Positions 8,638-18,101 of a DNA stretch of 64,000 bases are shown here, piece after piece. The notes under the pieces were generated by a model. That model made no database searches, was not told the origin of the DNA, and saw only the letters and a program-made list of their open reading frames with translations. Origin of the DNA: Oleiphilaceae bacterium (GTDB lineage Bacteria; Pseudomonadota; Gammaproteobacteria; Pseudomonadales; Oleiphilaceae); assembly GCA_022447365.1 (NCBI GenBank), contig JAKVBL010000005.1, forward strand, positions 186,001-250,000. The letters run 5' to 3'. The position numbers and the translations under genes were made by a program. Numbering within the stretch: position 1 is the first letter of the stretch; every line of letters begins with the position of its first letter.

Positions 8638-9435
8638 TTAGATCAGCTCTTTTGCTTTGGCTGTCCAATCAGCGAAACCTTTTGTTTTCGCGAAGGCTTC
8701 TAATTTTTTCTTATCGGCCGCACTCGGGTTTGCGACCTGTTTGAAACTTGTGATTCCAGCCTCTGCAAGTTTCTTCGCGGTCGCTGGTCCAACGCCCGGT
8801 AGCTTACTTAAATTATCAGCAGCTTTCTTAGCCGCCGCTTTTGCTGGCGCAGCTTTTTTAGTAACGGCTTTCTTGACCGTTTTAACTTCTTTCTCGACTG
8901 CTTTCTTAGCGGTTTTAATTTCTTTCTCAACGGCTTTCTTCGCAGTTTCAATTTCTTTCTCAACGGCTTTCTTCGCAGTTTTTACGTCTTTCTCTACTGC
9001 CTTCTTCACGGTCGCTGCTTTTTTAGCAACAGTCTTTTTAGCGGGAGCTTTTTTAACAGGGGCTTTTTTCGCGGCTGTTTTAACTTTCTTTTCTACTGTT
9101 TTTACTTTGCTTTCAACCGTCGATTTTGCTTTAGAAATCGTTGACTCAGCTTTTTTCTTTTCAACGCCTAGCTTTTCTTTCAGTTGGTCTTGTAGTGAGT
9201 TGAATTCCTTGATGCGTTTATCTAATTCTTTCTGAGCACGGGAAATTTCGCGATCACTGACTTTTTGGATGTCTTCCATCAGCTTTTTCATTGGTTCATG
9301 TACTTGTGCTTGTAACGAATCAATTTGCTTGAAGGCTTCGCTGACGAGTTTGTCGAATTGTTTGGTGGTAGATTCGAACTCTTTGTTAATACGGTTAACA
9401 ACTTTGTCGATACCTAACTTATCTTTAGTGCTCAT
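8638..9435 (-). CDS. Coiled-coil, lysine-rich histone H1-like protein with C-terminal helix-hairpin-helix domain
   Basis: 265 aa, cytosolic. Residues 10-115 are predicted coiled coil with phasin-like character (FDKLVSEAFKQIDSLQAQ). Residues 115-205 are Lys/Ala-rich, like AlgP, PhaF or histone H1 tails, and at 144-192 contain an 11-residue repeat of the type AVEKExxTAKK (four near-identical units, visible as 33-bp DNA repeats). Residues 209-245 form a helix-hairpin-helix pair (LPGVGPATAKKLAEAGI) like those in NAD+ ligases and ribosomal-type DNA/RNA binders. A nucleic-acid role or phasin-type granule role are both open. The ATG at 9435 is chosen over one 28 codons upstream because GGAGC stands about ten bases before it and the extra residues look non-coding. 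Confidence 0.75.
   Translation of the reverse strand: MSTKDKLGIDKVVNRINKEFESTTKQFDKLVSEAFKQIDSLQAQVHEPMKKLMEDIQKVSDREISRAQKELDKRIKEFNSLQDQLKEKLGVEKKKAESTISKAKSTVESKVKTVEKKVKTAAKKAPVKKAPAKKTVAKKAATVKKAVEKDVKTAKKAVEKEIETAKKAVEKEIKTAKKAVEKEVKTVKKAVTKKAAPAKAAAKKAADNLSKLPGVGPATAKKLAEAGITSFKQVANPSAADKKKLEAFAKTKGFADWTAKAKELI
8893..9006 (-). repeat. 33-bp in-frame tandem repeat region
   Basis: About three and a half copies of a 33-bp unit (for example TTTCTTTCTCAACGGCTTTC on the plus strand) encode the 11-residue AVEKE-type repeats. Approximate limits; copies differ mainly at third positions. Confidence 0.7.
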
Positions 9436-9669
9436 GTTTATTTTTGCTCCACTGATGAAGTTGCGTAAATAGTAGGAATACGTAATTACAAAATTATGAC
9501 GCTGCAAGAAATTAAGCATTAACCGTACCGATAATGGCAGCGGTGTGCATTGAGGTTAAATACTAGATTTGTTCTTAAAGTTTGTCGAATTTTACTGCGT
9601 TATGGAGGCTATGAAGTATTAGCAGGGAGGGAAGGGACGGAGGATTCAGTGAGGGGGAATTCAGAGCGT

Positions 9670-9726
9670 GCGCAAAGCATATGCTTTGCGCGCAAATATA
9701 GTGCGTAGCGGGTTGAGTCGCTACGC
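9670..9726. terminator. Two adjacent palindromes after the SulP gene
   Basis: A perfect 22-bp palindrome (GCGCAAAGCAT and its complement, 9670-9691) sits next to a second hairpin (GCGTAGCG / CGCTACGC with an 8-nt loop, 9703-9726). The second is just after the SulP stop on the minus strand and may end its transcript, though no strong T-run follows. Confidence 0.45.
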
Positions 9727-9732
9727 GAAAAC

Positions 9733-11301
9733 TTAGTCTAATTTGTCGGATGCAACGTGATAGTTAGGATCTTCAATAACGTTGACTTCAACAAGATTAC
9801 CAGCTTTTTCTAAGAGCAATCGACACTCTGGACTCAGGTGGCGGATGTGGAGGGTCTTTCCGGCATTTAGATAACGCTCAGCGAGCGTGTCAATTGCTTC
9901 AAGTCCACTATGATCGGCTACACGAGAACGGGCAAAGTCGACAATGACATCTTCTTTATCACTCGCAACATCAAACTGTTCAAGGAAGTTTGACGTTGAA
10001 CCAAAGAATAAGGGGCCATCTACTTCGTATAGACTGCTGCCTTCGTTAGTTTCAGATTTGTTAACACTAACATGCTTAGCATGTTGCCATGCAAATACGA
10101 GTGCTGACACGATCACACCTACTACAACCGCTACGGCTAAATCGGTAACCACGGTTACGCTTGATACAAGGATTAATACAAAAGCATCGGCACGCGGAAC
10201 TTTACGGATAATACGGAAGCTTGACCATTCGAAGGTGCCAATTACAACAATGAACATGACGCCAACCAATGCTGCTACTGGAATCTGTTCAATTAGGCTT
10301 GATGTAAACAAAATAAAGCATAGTAAAAATAGTGCAGCAGAGATTCCCGACAAGCGACCGCGGCCACCCGAGTTAACGTTAATCATACTTTGACCGATCA
10401 TCGCGCAACCGCCCATACCGCCGAAGAAGCCCGTTACGGTATTGGCGACACCTTGGCCGACACATTCTTGATTTCCTTTGCCATGCGTTTGAGTGATTTC
10501 GTCGATCAGACTTAAGGTCAACAAAGATTCAATCAAACCGATCGTAGCTAGTACTAGGGCGTAAGGGAAGATAATCGTTAAGGTTTCCCATGTGAAAGGA
10601 ACAGATGGGATCGAGAAGCTTGGGAAGCCTCCAGCAATTGAGGCCACGTCACCTACAACGCGTGTATCAATACCGCCAAAGATAACAATGAGCGATACAA
10701 CGATGATCGCGGCAAGTGACGATGGAATAGCTTTAGTCAACTTTGGTAAGAAGTGAATAATGGCCATCGTTAAGACGACAAGACCAAGCATGTTGTAGAG
10801 CGCAGAGCCTTCCATCCAAGCGATGTCGATAATACTTCCTTCTAATGCTGTACCGGATAGCCAGCCCTGTTCAGCGCCTTGTTGGCCAAATTGGCCCAGC
10901 TGAGCAAGGAAAATAACGATCGCTAAACCATTTACAAAGCCCAGCATAACTGGGTGTGGCACCATGCGAATAAACTTACCGAGCTTGAAAATACCTGCCG
11001 CAATTTGGAGTATGCCCATGAGTACAACTGTGGCGAAGAGATATTCGACACCATGCGCAGCGACAAGTGAAACCATCACGACGGCTAAAGCACCTGTTGC
11101 ACCAGAGATCATGCCTGGGCGTCCGCCGATCACTGATGTGATTAAGCCAACCATAAATGCAGCATAGAGACCTATAAGAGGTTCAACGCCTGCAACGAAT
11201 GCGAATGCAACTGCTTCAGGTACGAGTGCTAGGGCTACGGTAAGACCTGAAAGTAGGTCGTTTTTTACGCTAAGTTGGCGATTAGCCGATAGTTCAAACA
11301 T
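9733..11301 (-). CDS. SulP-family inorganic anion transporter with STAS domain
   Basis: 522 aa. Residues 1-390 hold a SulP/SLC26 core of about 10-12 membrane segments with the family signature near the N-terminus ([24 protein letters not shown]). The C-terminal STAS domain (about 410-510) contains [20 protein letters not shown]. Relatives carry sulfate or bicarbonate; the substrate cannot be fixed from sequence. It is shorter and closer to the compact YbaR-type group than to eukaryotic SLC26 proteins. Encoded alone on the minus strand, with palindromes at both ends. Confidence 0.88.
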   Translation of the reverse strand: MFELSANRQLSVKNDLLSGLTVALALVPEAVAFAFVAGVEPLIGLYAAFMVGLITSVIGGRPGMISGATGALAVVMVSLVAAHGVEYLFATVVLMGILQIAAGIFKLGKFIRMVPHPVMLGFVNGLAIVIFLAQLGQFGQQGAEQGWLSGTALEGSIIDIAWMEGSALYNMLGLVVLTMAIIHFLPKLTKAIPSSLAAIIVVSLIVIFGGIDTRVVGDVASIAGGFPSFSIPSVPFTWETLTIIFPYALVLATIGLIESLLTLSLIDEITQTHGKGNQECVGQGVANTVTGFFGGMGGCAMIGQSMINVNSGGRGRLSGISAALFLLCFILFTSSLIEQIPVAALVGVMFIVVIGTFEWSSFRIIRKVPRADAFVLILVSSVTVVTDLAVAVVVGVIVSALVFAWQHAKHVSVNKSETNEGSSLYEVDGPLFFGSTSNFLEQFDVASDKEDVIVDFARSRVADHSGLEAIDTLAERYLNAGKTLHIRHLSPECRLLLEKAGNLVEVNVIEDPNYHVASDKLD

Positions 11302-11412
11302 GCGGATCTCATTAATACTTGTATGGAGGGCGAGAGGGCGCGGATTATAGAGTTAGCCTGAGTCGATTACAAATCGACCTGTCTTACATCGCTGATTAAC
11401 ATTCGAAATACT

Positions 11413-11440
11413 GGGGTCAGAGTAAAAGTACTCTGACCCC
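11413..11440. repeat. REP-like perfect hairpin
   Basis: GGGGTCAGAGTA and its exact reverse complement flank an AAAG loop: a 12-bp GC-rich stem between the SulP start and the ygiQ stop. No T-run follows on either strand. The GGGGTCAGAGT core resembles repetitive extragenic palindromes common in gammaproteobacteria and mobilised by REP-associated transposases; family membership is inference. Confidence 0.55.
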
Positions 11441-11452
11441 AATGTTAAGTCT

Positions 11453-13600
11453 TTATTTATGTTTACGCGGCGGCAAACCAGTATGCTGTGTGTGGAAGCG
11501 GCCTTTGCGCATTTTAGAAGTCGCACTAGTTTTCTTTAGCTTCGCATTTCGGGTTTCGCTTTTGGGCTGCGTCGGTGGCACAAGATGCTTTTTACCGTAA
11601 CCTATTAGATGGGCTTTGCCCATGTTCTTGAGCGCTTCTCGCAATAGTGGCCAGTTGTTTGGATCGTGATAGCGCAAGAATGCTTTATGTAAACGTCGCT
11701 GTATCGCACCTTTGGGTACAGGCATGGTATCGCTTTTATAATCAATACGATGCAAAGGGTCTTTCTTCGTGTGGTACATCGCCGTGGCGTTTGCCATCGG
11801 AGACGGGTAGAAGTTTTGAACTTGGTCTGCGCGGAAACCGTTTGCTTTCAGCCATAATGCAAGATTCATCATGTCCTCATCACGTGTCCCAGGATGAGCC
11901 GCAATAAAGTACGGGATTAAGAACTGTTCTTTACCCGCTTCTTTAGAAAACTTATCGAACATCTCTTTAAATCGATGATAAGTGCCCATACCAGGTTTCA
12001 TCATTTTAGAGAGAGGACCATCTTCTGTATGCTCTGGCGCGATTTTTAAATAACCGCCAACATGGTGTGTTACTAATTCTTTTACGTATTCAGGATCTTC
12101 AACGGCTAGATCGTAACGCAGACCTGAGGCGACAAAGATGCGTTTTACACCAGGTACCGCTCGCGCACGACGATAGAGGTTGGTGGTTGCCGACTGATCC
12201 GTTTTGAGATTTTTACAGATACCAGGATAGACACATGATAGTCGGTGGCACTTGGCATGGATTTCATCCGACTTACAGTTCAGGTGGTACATATTGGCAG
12301 TGGGTCCACCCAAATCTGAAATGATGCCTGTAAACCCAGGGGTTTTATCCCGAATGTTTTCGATCTCGCGAATTACGGAATCTTCTGAACGGCTTTGAAT
12401 GACTCGGCCTTCGTGTTCTGTGATGGAACAAAACGAGCAGCCACCAAAGCAACCGCGCATAATGTTCACTGAGAAGCGAATCATTTCATAAGCTGGGATA
12501 CGTGCATCGCCATAGCTCGGGTGAGGAACGCGCTGGAAGTTCTGTTCAAACACCATGTCCAATTCTTCTGTCTCTAGAGGAATTGGTGGTGGATTCACCC
12601 AAACATAGCGTTCGCCATGTTTTTGAACCAAGGTATGTGCGTTTGCTGGGTTCGTCTCAATGTGGATGACCCGCGCGGCGTGAGCATATAGAACTGGGTC
12701 TCTACTAACTTTTTCATACGACGGAAGCAAGATATATTCTTTGTCCTTTCCTGCAATCGGCCAAAAGCGTAATACATGAGTATCGTCTTCAGGCTCGATT
12801 TCTTTTGCGCCATTTTCACAATTTTCGCCTTTACCATTTGCGCTGGTATCAATATAAGGACTTTGTATTGGGTCAATTTTTCCGGGCTTATCTAAGCGAG
12901 ACGAGTCTTTGCCTGTCCAGTCATTTGGCAGTTCATTCACGATAATTGCTGTGCCACGGATGTTGGTCATTTCTTTCGGTGTTTCGCCGCGAGAGATACG
13001 GTGTGCAATTTCTGCTACCGCACGTTCTGCATTACCGTACAAGAGGATATCGGCTTTTGAATCTAGCAGCACTGAACGACGTACTTTGTTTGACCAATAA
13101 TCGTATTGGGCTGTGCGACGAAGGCTCGCTTCGATACCGCCAATAATTACAGGAACGCCTTTATAGGCTTCTTTACAACGCTGGCTATATACGGTTACTG
13201 CTCTGTCGGGACGCTTACCGCCAACGTTATCTGGGGTATAGGCGTCATCATGTCGGATCTTTAAATCAGCGGTGTAGCGATTGATCATCGAATCCATATT
13301 GCCCGCTGATACGGCAAAGAAGAGATTGGGTTTGCCGAGCTCTTGGAAAGCATCTTTTGATGTCCAATCTGGCTGCGCAATAATACCGATACGGAAACCT
13401 TGCGACTCTAGCAAACGACCAATAACAGCCATACCAAAACTTGGGTGATCGACATATGCGTCGCCACAGACAATAATAATATCGCAGCTATCCCAACCTA
13501 ATTCGTCCATTTCGGCACGAGACATAGGTAAGAATGGCGCGATACCGTAGCACTCGGCCCAATATTTTGGGTAAGAAAATAAGTGTTTGTCTGCTTTCAT
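11453..13600 (-). CDS. ygiQ: YgiQ-family radical SAM protein
   Basis: 715 aa, normal for YgiQ (UPF0313). The radical SAM cluster motif CFGGCSFC places the three cysteines at 384, 388 and 391; further family blocks include [13 protein letters not shown] near the N-terminus and the [12 protein letters not shown] segment. The N-terminal region resembles a B12-binding fold. The reaction catalysed is not known to me. The C-terminus is a Lys/Arg-rich tail, usual in the family. Start is ATG at 13600 without a clear Shine-Dalgarno. Encoded alone, divergent from the MocA-like gene. Confidence 0.93.
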   Translation of the reverse strand: MKADKHLFSYPKYWAECYGIAPFLPMSRAEMDELGWDSCDIIIVCGDAYVDHPSFGMAVIGRLLESQGFRIGIIAQPDWTSKDAFQELGKPNLFFAVSAGNMDSMINRYTADLKIRHDDAYTPDNVGGKRPDRAVTVYSQRCKEAYKGVPVIIGGIEASLRRTAQYDYWSNKVRRSVLLDSKADILLYGNAERAVAEIAHRISRGETPKEMTNIRGTAIIVNELPNDWTGKDSSRLDKPGKIDPIQSPYIDTSANGKGENCENGAKEIEPEDDTHVLRFWPIAGKDKEYILLPSYEKVSRDPVLYAHAARVIHIETNPANAHTLVQKHGERYVWVNPPPIPLETEELDMVFEQNFQRVPHPSYGDARIPAYEMIRFSVNIMRGCFGGCSFCSITEHEGRVIQSRSEDSVIREIENIRDKTPGFTGIISDLGGPTANMYHLNCKSDEIHAKCHRLSCVYPGICKNLKTDQSATTNLYRRARAVPGVKRIFVASGLRYDLAVEDPEYVKELVTHHVGGYLKIAPEHTEDGPLSKMMKPGMGTYHRFKEMFDKFSKEAGKEQFLIPYFIAAHPGTRDEDMMNLALWLKANGFRADQVQNFYPSPMANATAMYHTKKDPLHRIDYKSDTMPVPKGAIQRRLHKAFLRYHDPNNWPLLREALKNMGKAHLIGYGKKHLVPPTQPKSETRNAKLKKTSATSKMRKGRFHTQHTGLPPRKHK

Positions 13601-13695
13601 ATTGGTTAGGTACTGCTGTTAGAGACGCGTATTCTATATCTACTCATGGATTTGACCAAGTGTTTGAAGTGTTAAAATAGATCAAAAAATAATCA

Positions 13696-14334
13696 ATGGC
13701 TGTTTTCCTCACAAACTTCCTTGTCCTTGCCGCTGGTGAGGCGTCTCGTTTTGGTTCACCTAAGCAATTGGCAGAACTTCAAGGTGATACACTCTTGCAG
13801 CTCGCAGAGAGACGAGTGGAGACCTTAGCACAACGACTTCACGAGTCAGGGGACGAGTCTAAGTCTTATCTGGTTTTAGGAGCGAACAGAGAAAAAATAT
13901 ATTCTGCTGTCGATGCTCAGAAATGGACCGATTTGGTCGTATGTGAGAACTGGAAAGAAGGCATGGCAGCAAGTATTTATGCGGGACTTTCGCATTGTTT
14001 ATCTCGGAAGAGCTTACTTAATCAAACCCAGCAGGGCACGCTCATTTTGTTGCTTGATCAGCCGGTATTGAATGATTCTGATTTAGTGCGTTTCTTGCTC
14101 AATGCTATTCAGAAAAACTGCATGTATGCCTCGGCCTATCCTGATTCGATTGGTCCACCAGTATACTTCCCAAAGCAATCAATGAATGACTTCATGCGGT
14201 GGTATGAGAGCGGAGGTAGACGGCCGAAGAAATTTCTTGGCGAACACGATGTAAAAGTTGGCAAAGTAGGGGGTGTTCAACAAGATGTTGATACGCCTGC
14301 AGACTTAGCAAATCTCGATAGGCCCGTGGTCTGA
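13696..14334 (+). CDS. MocA/MobA-like nucleotidyltransferase
   Basis: 212 aa GT-A-fold NTP transferase. The nucleotide-binding N-terminus reads VLAAGEASRFGSPKQL, and LLDQPVL plus IGPPVYF are family blocks of molybdopterin cytidylyl/guanylyltransferases. MocA loads molybdenum cofactor for xanthine-dehydrogenase-type enzymes, but none is encoded nearby, so the acceptor is uncertain and a sugar or other nucleotidyltransferase cannot be excluded. The ATG lacks a good Shine-Dalgarno. Encoded alone, divergent from ygiQ. Confidence 0.75.
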   Translation: MAVFLTNFLVLAAGEASRFGSPKQLAELQGDTLLQLAERRVETLAQRLHESGDESKSYLVLGANREKIYSAVDAQKWTDLVVCENWKEGMAASIYAGLSHCLSRKSLLNQTQQGTLILLLDQPVLNDSDLVRFLLNAIQKNCMYASAYPDSIGPPVYFPKQSMNDFMRWYESGGRRPKKFLGEHDVKVGKVGGVQQDVDTPADLANLDRPVV

Positions 14335-14450
14335 GCGCATTGCGAGTATGCTGTAAGGAAGACGCATAGTTAGTATTACGGTGTACAAGATCTATTATGA
14401 TTGATCAGCAGATTATATTTGGGCGCGTCATTCATTCTTCGTTTGCAAGC

Positions 14451-14498
14451 TATAGTGATATGCGTGTATTAATTTATAGTGATATGCGTGTATTAATT
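14451..14498. repeat. Perfect 24-bp tandem duplication
   Basis: The 24-bp unit starting TATAGTGATATGCG is repeated exactly once, immediately in tandem (14451-14474 and 14475-14498), about 30 bp upstream of the next gene. Probably a recent slippage event; it duplicates a possible AT-rich promoter element. Confidence 0.9.
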
Positions 14499-14529
14499 AG
14501 AACCTACCTTAATAAAAGAACAATACTCT

Positions 14530-15453
14530 ATGTCTGATCATCCAGCTCCTTCAAGCTCTTCTAGAAGCATCTTTTTTTCATTGTCTCTCGTCGCCTTAGC
14601 TGGTGCATTAGCGTATTTCAGTTATGCATTAATTCGTGTTGTAGATCAGGTGCCAGAAATTCTCGAGCAACTTGATAAAAGCAGTCAGACTGTTGAACCG
14701 ATTACCTCTCAGATCCCTGATGTTCTAGCAACAGTGAATAAAGTGAATGCTTCTATCCCAAATGTGTTGGAAGAAGCTAAAGCTTATCGTGAGTTAGTGC
14801 CTGAGATAATGACCGAGGTAGAAACTATACGAGCGACCTTGCCGGATGTACTGTCTCGGGTCGATGCGATTGATACTCGGATTCAAGAGGTGAGTGCTCA
14901 ATTACCGCTTGTTCTCAAAACCGCAGACAATGCGGTCGCTACCGTGAACCAGACTAATCAAACCGTTAAGGAAATTGCTCCTTTGGTTCCTGAAGTATTA
15001 GACCAGGTTGAAAAAACACGTGCTGAGATTCCTAGCTATCTCTCACGAGTTGAAAAAGTGGTTGCGACAGCCAAGGATATCTCAGAAGAGGCCGGAAAGG
15101 GCGCAGTGAAAGGGGTTTTAAAAGGCATTATTACTACGCCGTTTGATTTTCTAGCCAGCGCAGAAGAGAGATTGTTTGATCGTTTTAAAGGTGATGTAAA
15201 TATCACTCAAGAAGATACGCATTTGGTAACAGAATCTATAAAAGTACTGTTGTCAGATCAAAGCTTGAGTCGGAAAACGTGGTCTAATGACGCCACCGGA
15301 AATTATGGTCATGTTGATGTCTTGAAGCGCTATCAAGGCTCTGAAGGGAAGTGCGTTAGTTTGAGCATGGTGATTGTGGCGGACGGAGAAGAAGAGAGCT
15401 TGGTGCGGGATGTGTGTCAGGACGATGCTGGGAATTGGGCAGTTGCTGAGTAG
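14530..15453 (+). CDS. Membrane-anchored periplasmic coiled-coil protein with C-terminal RT0821/Lpp0805-like domain
   Basis: 307 aa. Residues 15-37 form one membrane helix after a Ser-rich N-terminus. Residues 40-185 are a periodic helical region with recurring Pro-x-Val/Ile-Leu steps (IPDVLATV, IPNVLEEA, LPDVLSRV, VPEVLDQV), suggesting a long kinked coiled-coil stalk. The C-terminal part (about 230-307) has a strand-rich pattern with two cysteines (GKCVSLSM and VCQDDAGNWAV), reminiscent of the outer-membrane surface-antigen domain RT0821/Lpp0805. Function unknown. It converges on the receiver-domain gene, separated by overlapping hairpins. Confidence 0.6.
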   Translation: MSDHPAPSSSSRSIFFSLSLVALAGALAYFSYALIRVVDQVPEILEQLDKSSQTVEPITSQIPDVLATVNKVNASIPNVLEEAKAYRELVPEIMTEVETIRATLPDVLSRVDAIDTRIQEVSAQLPLVLKTADNAVATVNQTNQTVKEIAPLVPEVLDQVEKTRAEIPSYLSRVEKVVATAKDISEEAGKGAVKGVLKGIITTPFDFLASAEERLFDRFKGDVNITQEDTHLVTESIKVLLSDQSLSRKTWSNDATGNYGHVDVLKRYQGSEGKCVSLSMVIVADGEEESLVRDVCQDDAGNWAVAE

Positions 15454-15473
15454 TCGTTTTAAATGAATGAAGT

Positions 15474-15520
15474 TTCAGAGTAAAAGGCCCGAGATTACTT
15501 TTTACTCTGAAAAAGTAATC
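15474..15520. terminator. Two overlapping, mutually exclusive hairpins between convergent genes
   Basis: Hairpin A: TTCAGAGTAAAA (15474-15485) with TTTTACTCTGAA (15500-15511). Hairpin B: GATTACTTTTT (15493-15503) with AAAAAGTAATC (15510-15520). The two share bases and cannot form together. Most likely a bidirectional transcription end. Confidence 0.6.
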
Positions 15521-15525
15521 CGCGA

Positions 15526-16779
15526 TTACATTGGAATCAAGCCGCTAATCGCTGCTAGACCGACTGCAAATACCCCAATACTGACCGCTACAGCGTAACC
15601 ATAGTATTTGGCACTTTCTTTTTTATGGCGTCGGATAAAGGTATCGATCGCTTGCTCGGCAATGTCTTCAGCTGTGTGACGGGACATCTCATGTGCTTGC
15701 TGAATCGCGTCAGCTTGCATCTTTTGCCAAAACTCCGTGTCGATTTGCTGTGCGCTCTGCAATTGTTCTTTCAGTTCGTCAAAGTCAGGCGCTAGCGCTG
15801 CTTGGGTATCGATTTGTTTGACGATATCAGACTTAAGTTCTTTCAGCTGATTGCTAATGAACATGCTGACTTCCGTCGCTATCTCACCTTTGATTGCATC
15901 AGTCTTTTCTTTAATGCTTTGCTCATGCTCAGCCATTACTTTTTCGAGTAAAGCTTTTTGTTCTTGGCTTGTTTCGTTAACGAGATGCTTAAAGTGCTCG
16001 TGTTGGTCGTCAAATAAACCTGCCAACAAGTCGTGTAGGCGATTATTGATACTGCTGCGTACTGCGGTGCGAGCTGCTTCAATCACTGCATCTTCAGACA
16101 GTTCAGGTGCCGCTGCTTGTGATACCGAGACTTTAGATACTACGGAAGGCGCTTCGCTTTCGATATTTACTTCTTGAGGCTCTAGGATTTCTGAAGAGGA
16201 ATCCTCAGCAAGGATGTTTTCAGGTTCAGGGAGTTCGTCGACCGCAAGCTCTTCACCTAGTAAATCGCTTGTTTCAACTTCATTAAGTTCAGCGCCTTCA
16301 AGATCAATCTCTTCAATATCAACATCAAGCTCGCTGTCGCTAATGCTTAGCTCATCAAGTTCAGTGCTGGTTTCTTCTATAGCACTTACCGCAGCGGCAT
16401 TAGCCATGTCTTCTTCGAGTTGGCTAATAAGATCAGAAACACGGTGCGGCTCAGCAGGCTTAGTGAGCACATCGTAAATACCGTTTTTAATCACTTCTTC
16501 AGAAAACTCATCAGATTTTTTAGAGGTACACATGATGACAGGAACATGACTCGCGTTCGACATGGCTCGTATTTGCTTGGCAGCATCAACCCCGTTCATG
16601 CCGGGCATGAGCTGATCCATGAATATAACGTCGGGAACAGAACCACCTTCAACAATCTCAATTGCTTCTTCGCCTGAGCCTGCCATGCTCACTGCTAAAT
16701 TTAGTTTTTCCAATAACTTGCGCAGAGCGAATCTTGCCACTTTGGAATCATCAACGATTAAAGCGCTCTTGATTGTCAT
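15526..16779 (-). CDS. Receiver (REC)-domain protein with coiled coil and C-terminal membrane anchor
   Basis: 417 aa. Residues 4-120 are a canonical response-regulator receiver: acidic pair Asp10/Asp11, phospho-acceptor Asp55 in IFMDQLMPG, Thr85 and Lys107. Residues 120-215 are very acidic low-complexity sequence, 230-380 a long helical/coiled-coil region, and 390-417 a hydrophobic segment ([20 protein letters not shown]) that should be a C-terminal tail anchor. No DNA-binding or enzymatic output domain is seen. The start at 16779 is set by AGAGG six bases upstream; a longer reading adds nine unlikely residues. It lies 77 bp downstream of the PEGA-MORN gene on the same strand, so the two may be co-transcribed. 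No histidine kinase is adjacent. Confidence 0.75.
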   Translation of the reverse strand: MTIKSALIVDDSKVARFALRKLLEKLNLAVSMAGSGEEAIEIVEGGSVPDVIFMDQLMPGMNGVDAAKQIRAMSNASHVPVIMCTSKKSDEFSEEVIKNGIYDVLTKPAEPHRVSDLISQLEEDMANAAAVSAIEETSTELDELSISDSELDVDIEEIDLEGAELNEVETSDLLGEELAVDELPEPENILAEDSSSEILEPQEVNIESEAPSVVSKVSVSQAAAPELSEDAVIEAARTAVRSSINNRLHDLLAGLFDDQHEHFKHLVNETSQEQKALLEKVMAEHEQSIKEKTDAIKGEIATEVSMFISNQLKELKSDIVKQIDTQAALAPDFDELKEQLQSAQQIDTEFWQKMQADAIQQAHEMSRHTAEDIAEQAIDTFIRRHKKESAKYYGYAVAVSIGVFAVGLAAISGLIPM

Positions 16780-16856
16780 GCTTAACCTCTTATATCTGCC
16801 GAGCAAAGCTCGATTTCAACAGTAAAATAAATGCGTTTTGGCGGATCGTGTGTCGA

Positions 16857-18101
16857 TTACCAGCCGTCTAATTTAGGGCATTGCGTTGCACGGTAGCTTT
16901 TCGGGCGATAACACACACCAGGTTCTGAAGAACGTGCCGTAAACACTTCACCTTCTTCAGTGGTGAGCGTTACTTTTCCAAAAGGTTCTCCATCTTTAAA
17001 TGTACCGCTTATTTTGCTTCCGTTAGGGTTTAGTATTTCACCCTTGCCGTGATACAAGCCTTCAATAAATTGCCCTTCGTATTTCTTGCCGCTGGCATAC
17101 ACTTCAACCCCTTTGCCGTGGAACAAACCGTTAGAGAAAGAACCTTCGTATGTGCCGCCATCTGGGTAAGTAAGGGTGCCATTGCCGTGGAATAGGTTGT
17201 CACTAAAACCACCAACATAAAGTAAACCGTCTCGGGTGGTTAGAGAGCCTTGGCCACTTAACTCGCCGTCGATCCAATAACCTGTATAGATGTCGCCATT
17301 GGCTTTGGTTTGTGTGCCATCCCCGTTAAATTTGTCACCAGAGAACTGTCCAACATAAGTGTCGCCATTGCTGCTGACGAATGTACCTTGTCCCTTTCTT
17401 TCGCCTTCAAACCATTCACCTTGATAGCGTGAACCATCGCCATAGCGCACGGAGCCATAACCATGAAACTGTCCATTGACGAATGAACCTTGGTAGTCGA
17501 TGCGCGCGCCGTCTTGGTAGCGGCCCTCACCAGTTTGTACACCGTGCTCCCAAACACCGTTTCGGTAGTTAACGGTCGTGTACTGCTGGAGTTCTGCGAC
17601 GATGGTCTGATCGCTATTTTTTGCGATGTATATTTCTTGACGCCAGTTTTGGAAACCGCCTTTGGTCACTTCAACTGTGTAAGTGCCTGGTGATAACTCA
17701 ACTTCAAGTGCGCTAGACCCGTATGGCTTGCCGTTGATGAGTACGGTATCTCCATACACATTGGAGCGTACGGTTAGTTTTCCGCTAATCGCAACTGGTG
17801 TTGCAGGTGTTGCTACAGGCGGCGCTGTGTTAGGTGTCTGCGTAGAAGCTGTTGATGGAACTTGATCAGCGAAGATCGGAGCGTCATCGGAATCACTGAC
17901 TACGATGTTCTCATCAGTTTCAACCGAGCTTTCTGGTTCTGGTTTTTCTGACTCAAGTTCTGGTTCGACTAATTCTTCAGCAACTTGTGGTACTTCAGAA
18001 GTGCTCGCAGCATTAGTGTCGTGTAAATGAACGATACCTGCGCTTGCTAAGAGAAGGGCGAGTAAAAAATTGATGAACAATAAAGGTCTAATATCGACCA
18101 T
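16857..18101 (-). CDS. Membrane-anchored PEGA domain and MORN-repeat protein
   Basis: 414 aa. An N-terminal signal anchor (6-24), an acidic Pro/Thr/Ser linker (32-105), a PEGA domain (about 107-171, GKLTVRSNVYGDTVLINGKP) and about eight MORN repeats (183-385, units such as YQGEWFEGERKGQG and YEGSFSNGLFHGKG). The tail has two cysteines (CYRPKSYRATQC) that could form a disulfide, pointing to a periplasmic location. MORN repeats bind lipids or proteins in other systems; PEGA domains occur in surface proteins. Function here unknown. Located upstream of, and probably in one unit with, the receiver-domain gene. Confidence 0.78.
   Translation of the reverse strand: MVDIRPLLFINFLLALLLASAGIVHLHDTNAASTSEVPQVAEELVEPELESEKPEPESSVETDENIVVSDSDDAPIFADQVPSTASTQTPNTAPPVATPATPVAISGKLTVRSNVYGDTVLINGKPYGSSALEVELSPGTYTVEVTKGGFQNWRQEIYIAKNSDQTIVAELQQYTTVNYRNGVWEHGVQTGEGRYQDGARIDYQGSFVNGQFHGYGSVRYGDGSRYQGEWFEGERKGQGTFVSSNGDTYVGQFSGDKFNGDGTQTKANGDIYTGYWIDGELSGQGSLTTRDGLLYVGGFSDNLFHGNGTLTYPDGGTYEGSFSNGLFHGKGVEVYASGKKYEGQFIEGLYHGKGEILNPNGSKISGTFKDGEPFGKVTLTTEEGEVFTARSSEPGVCYRPKSYRATQCPKLDGW

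Noticed and set aside
8657-9235. 192-codon plus-strand frame rich in Ala/Phe opposite the coiled-coil/HhH gene
   Set aside because: It is the complement of Lys/Ala/Glu-rich repeats, which automatically gives a long open antisense frame; no start signal.
13696-14334. Molybdenum cofactor cytidylyltransferase named as mocA
   Set aside because: Sequence is compatible, but no xanthine-dehydrogenase-type genes or other cofactor genes are near, so only the family is given.
16214-16477. Ser-rich plus-strand frame opposite the acidic linker of the receiver protein
   Set aside because: Antisense of a Glu/Asp/Leu-rich segment; the receiver gene has a proper Shine-Dalgarno and domain structure.
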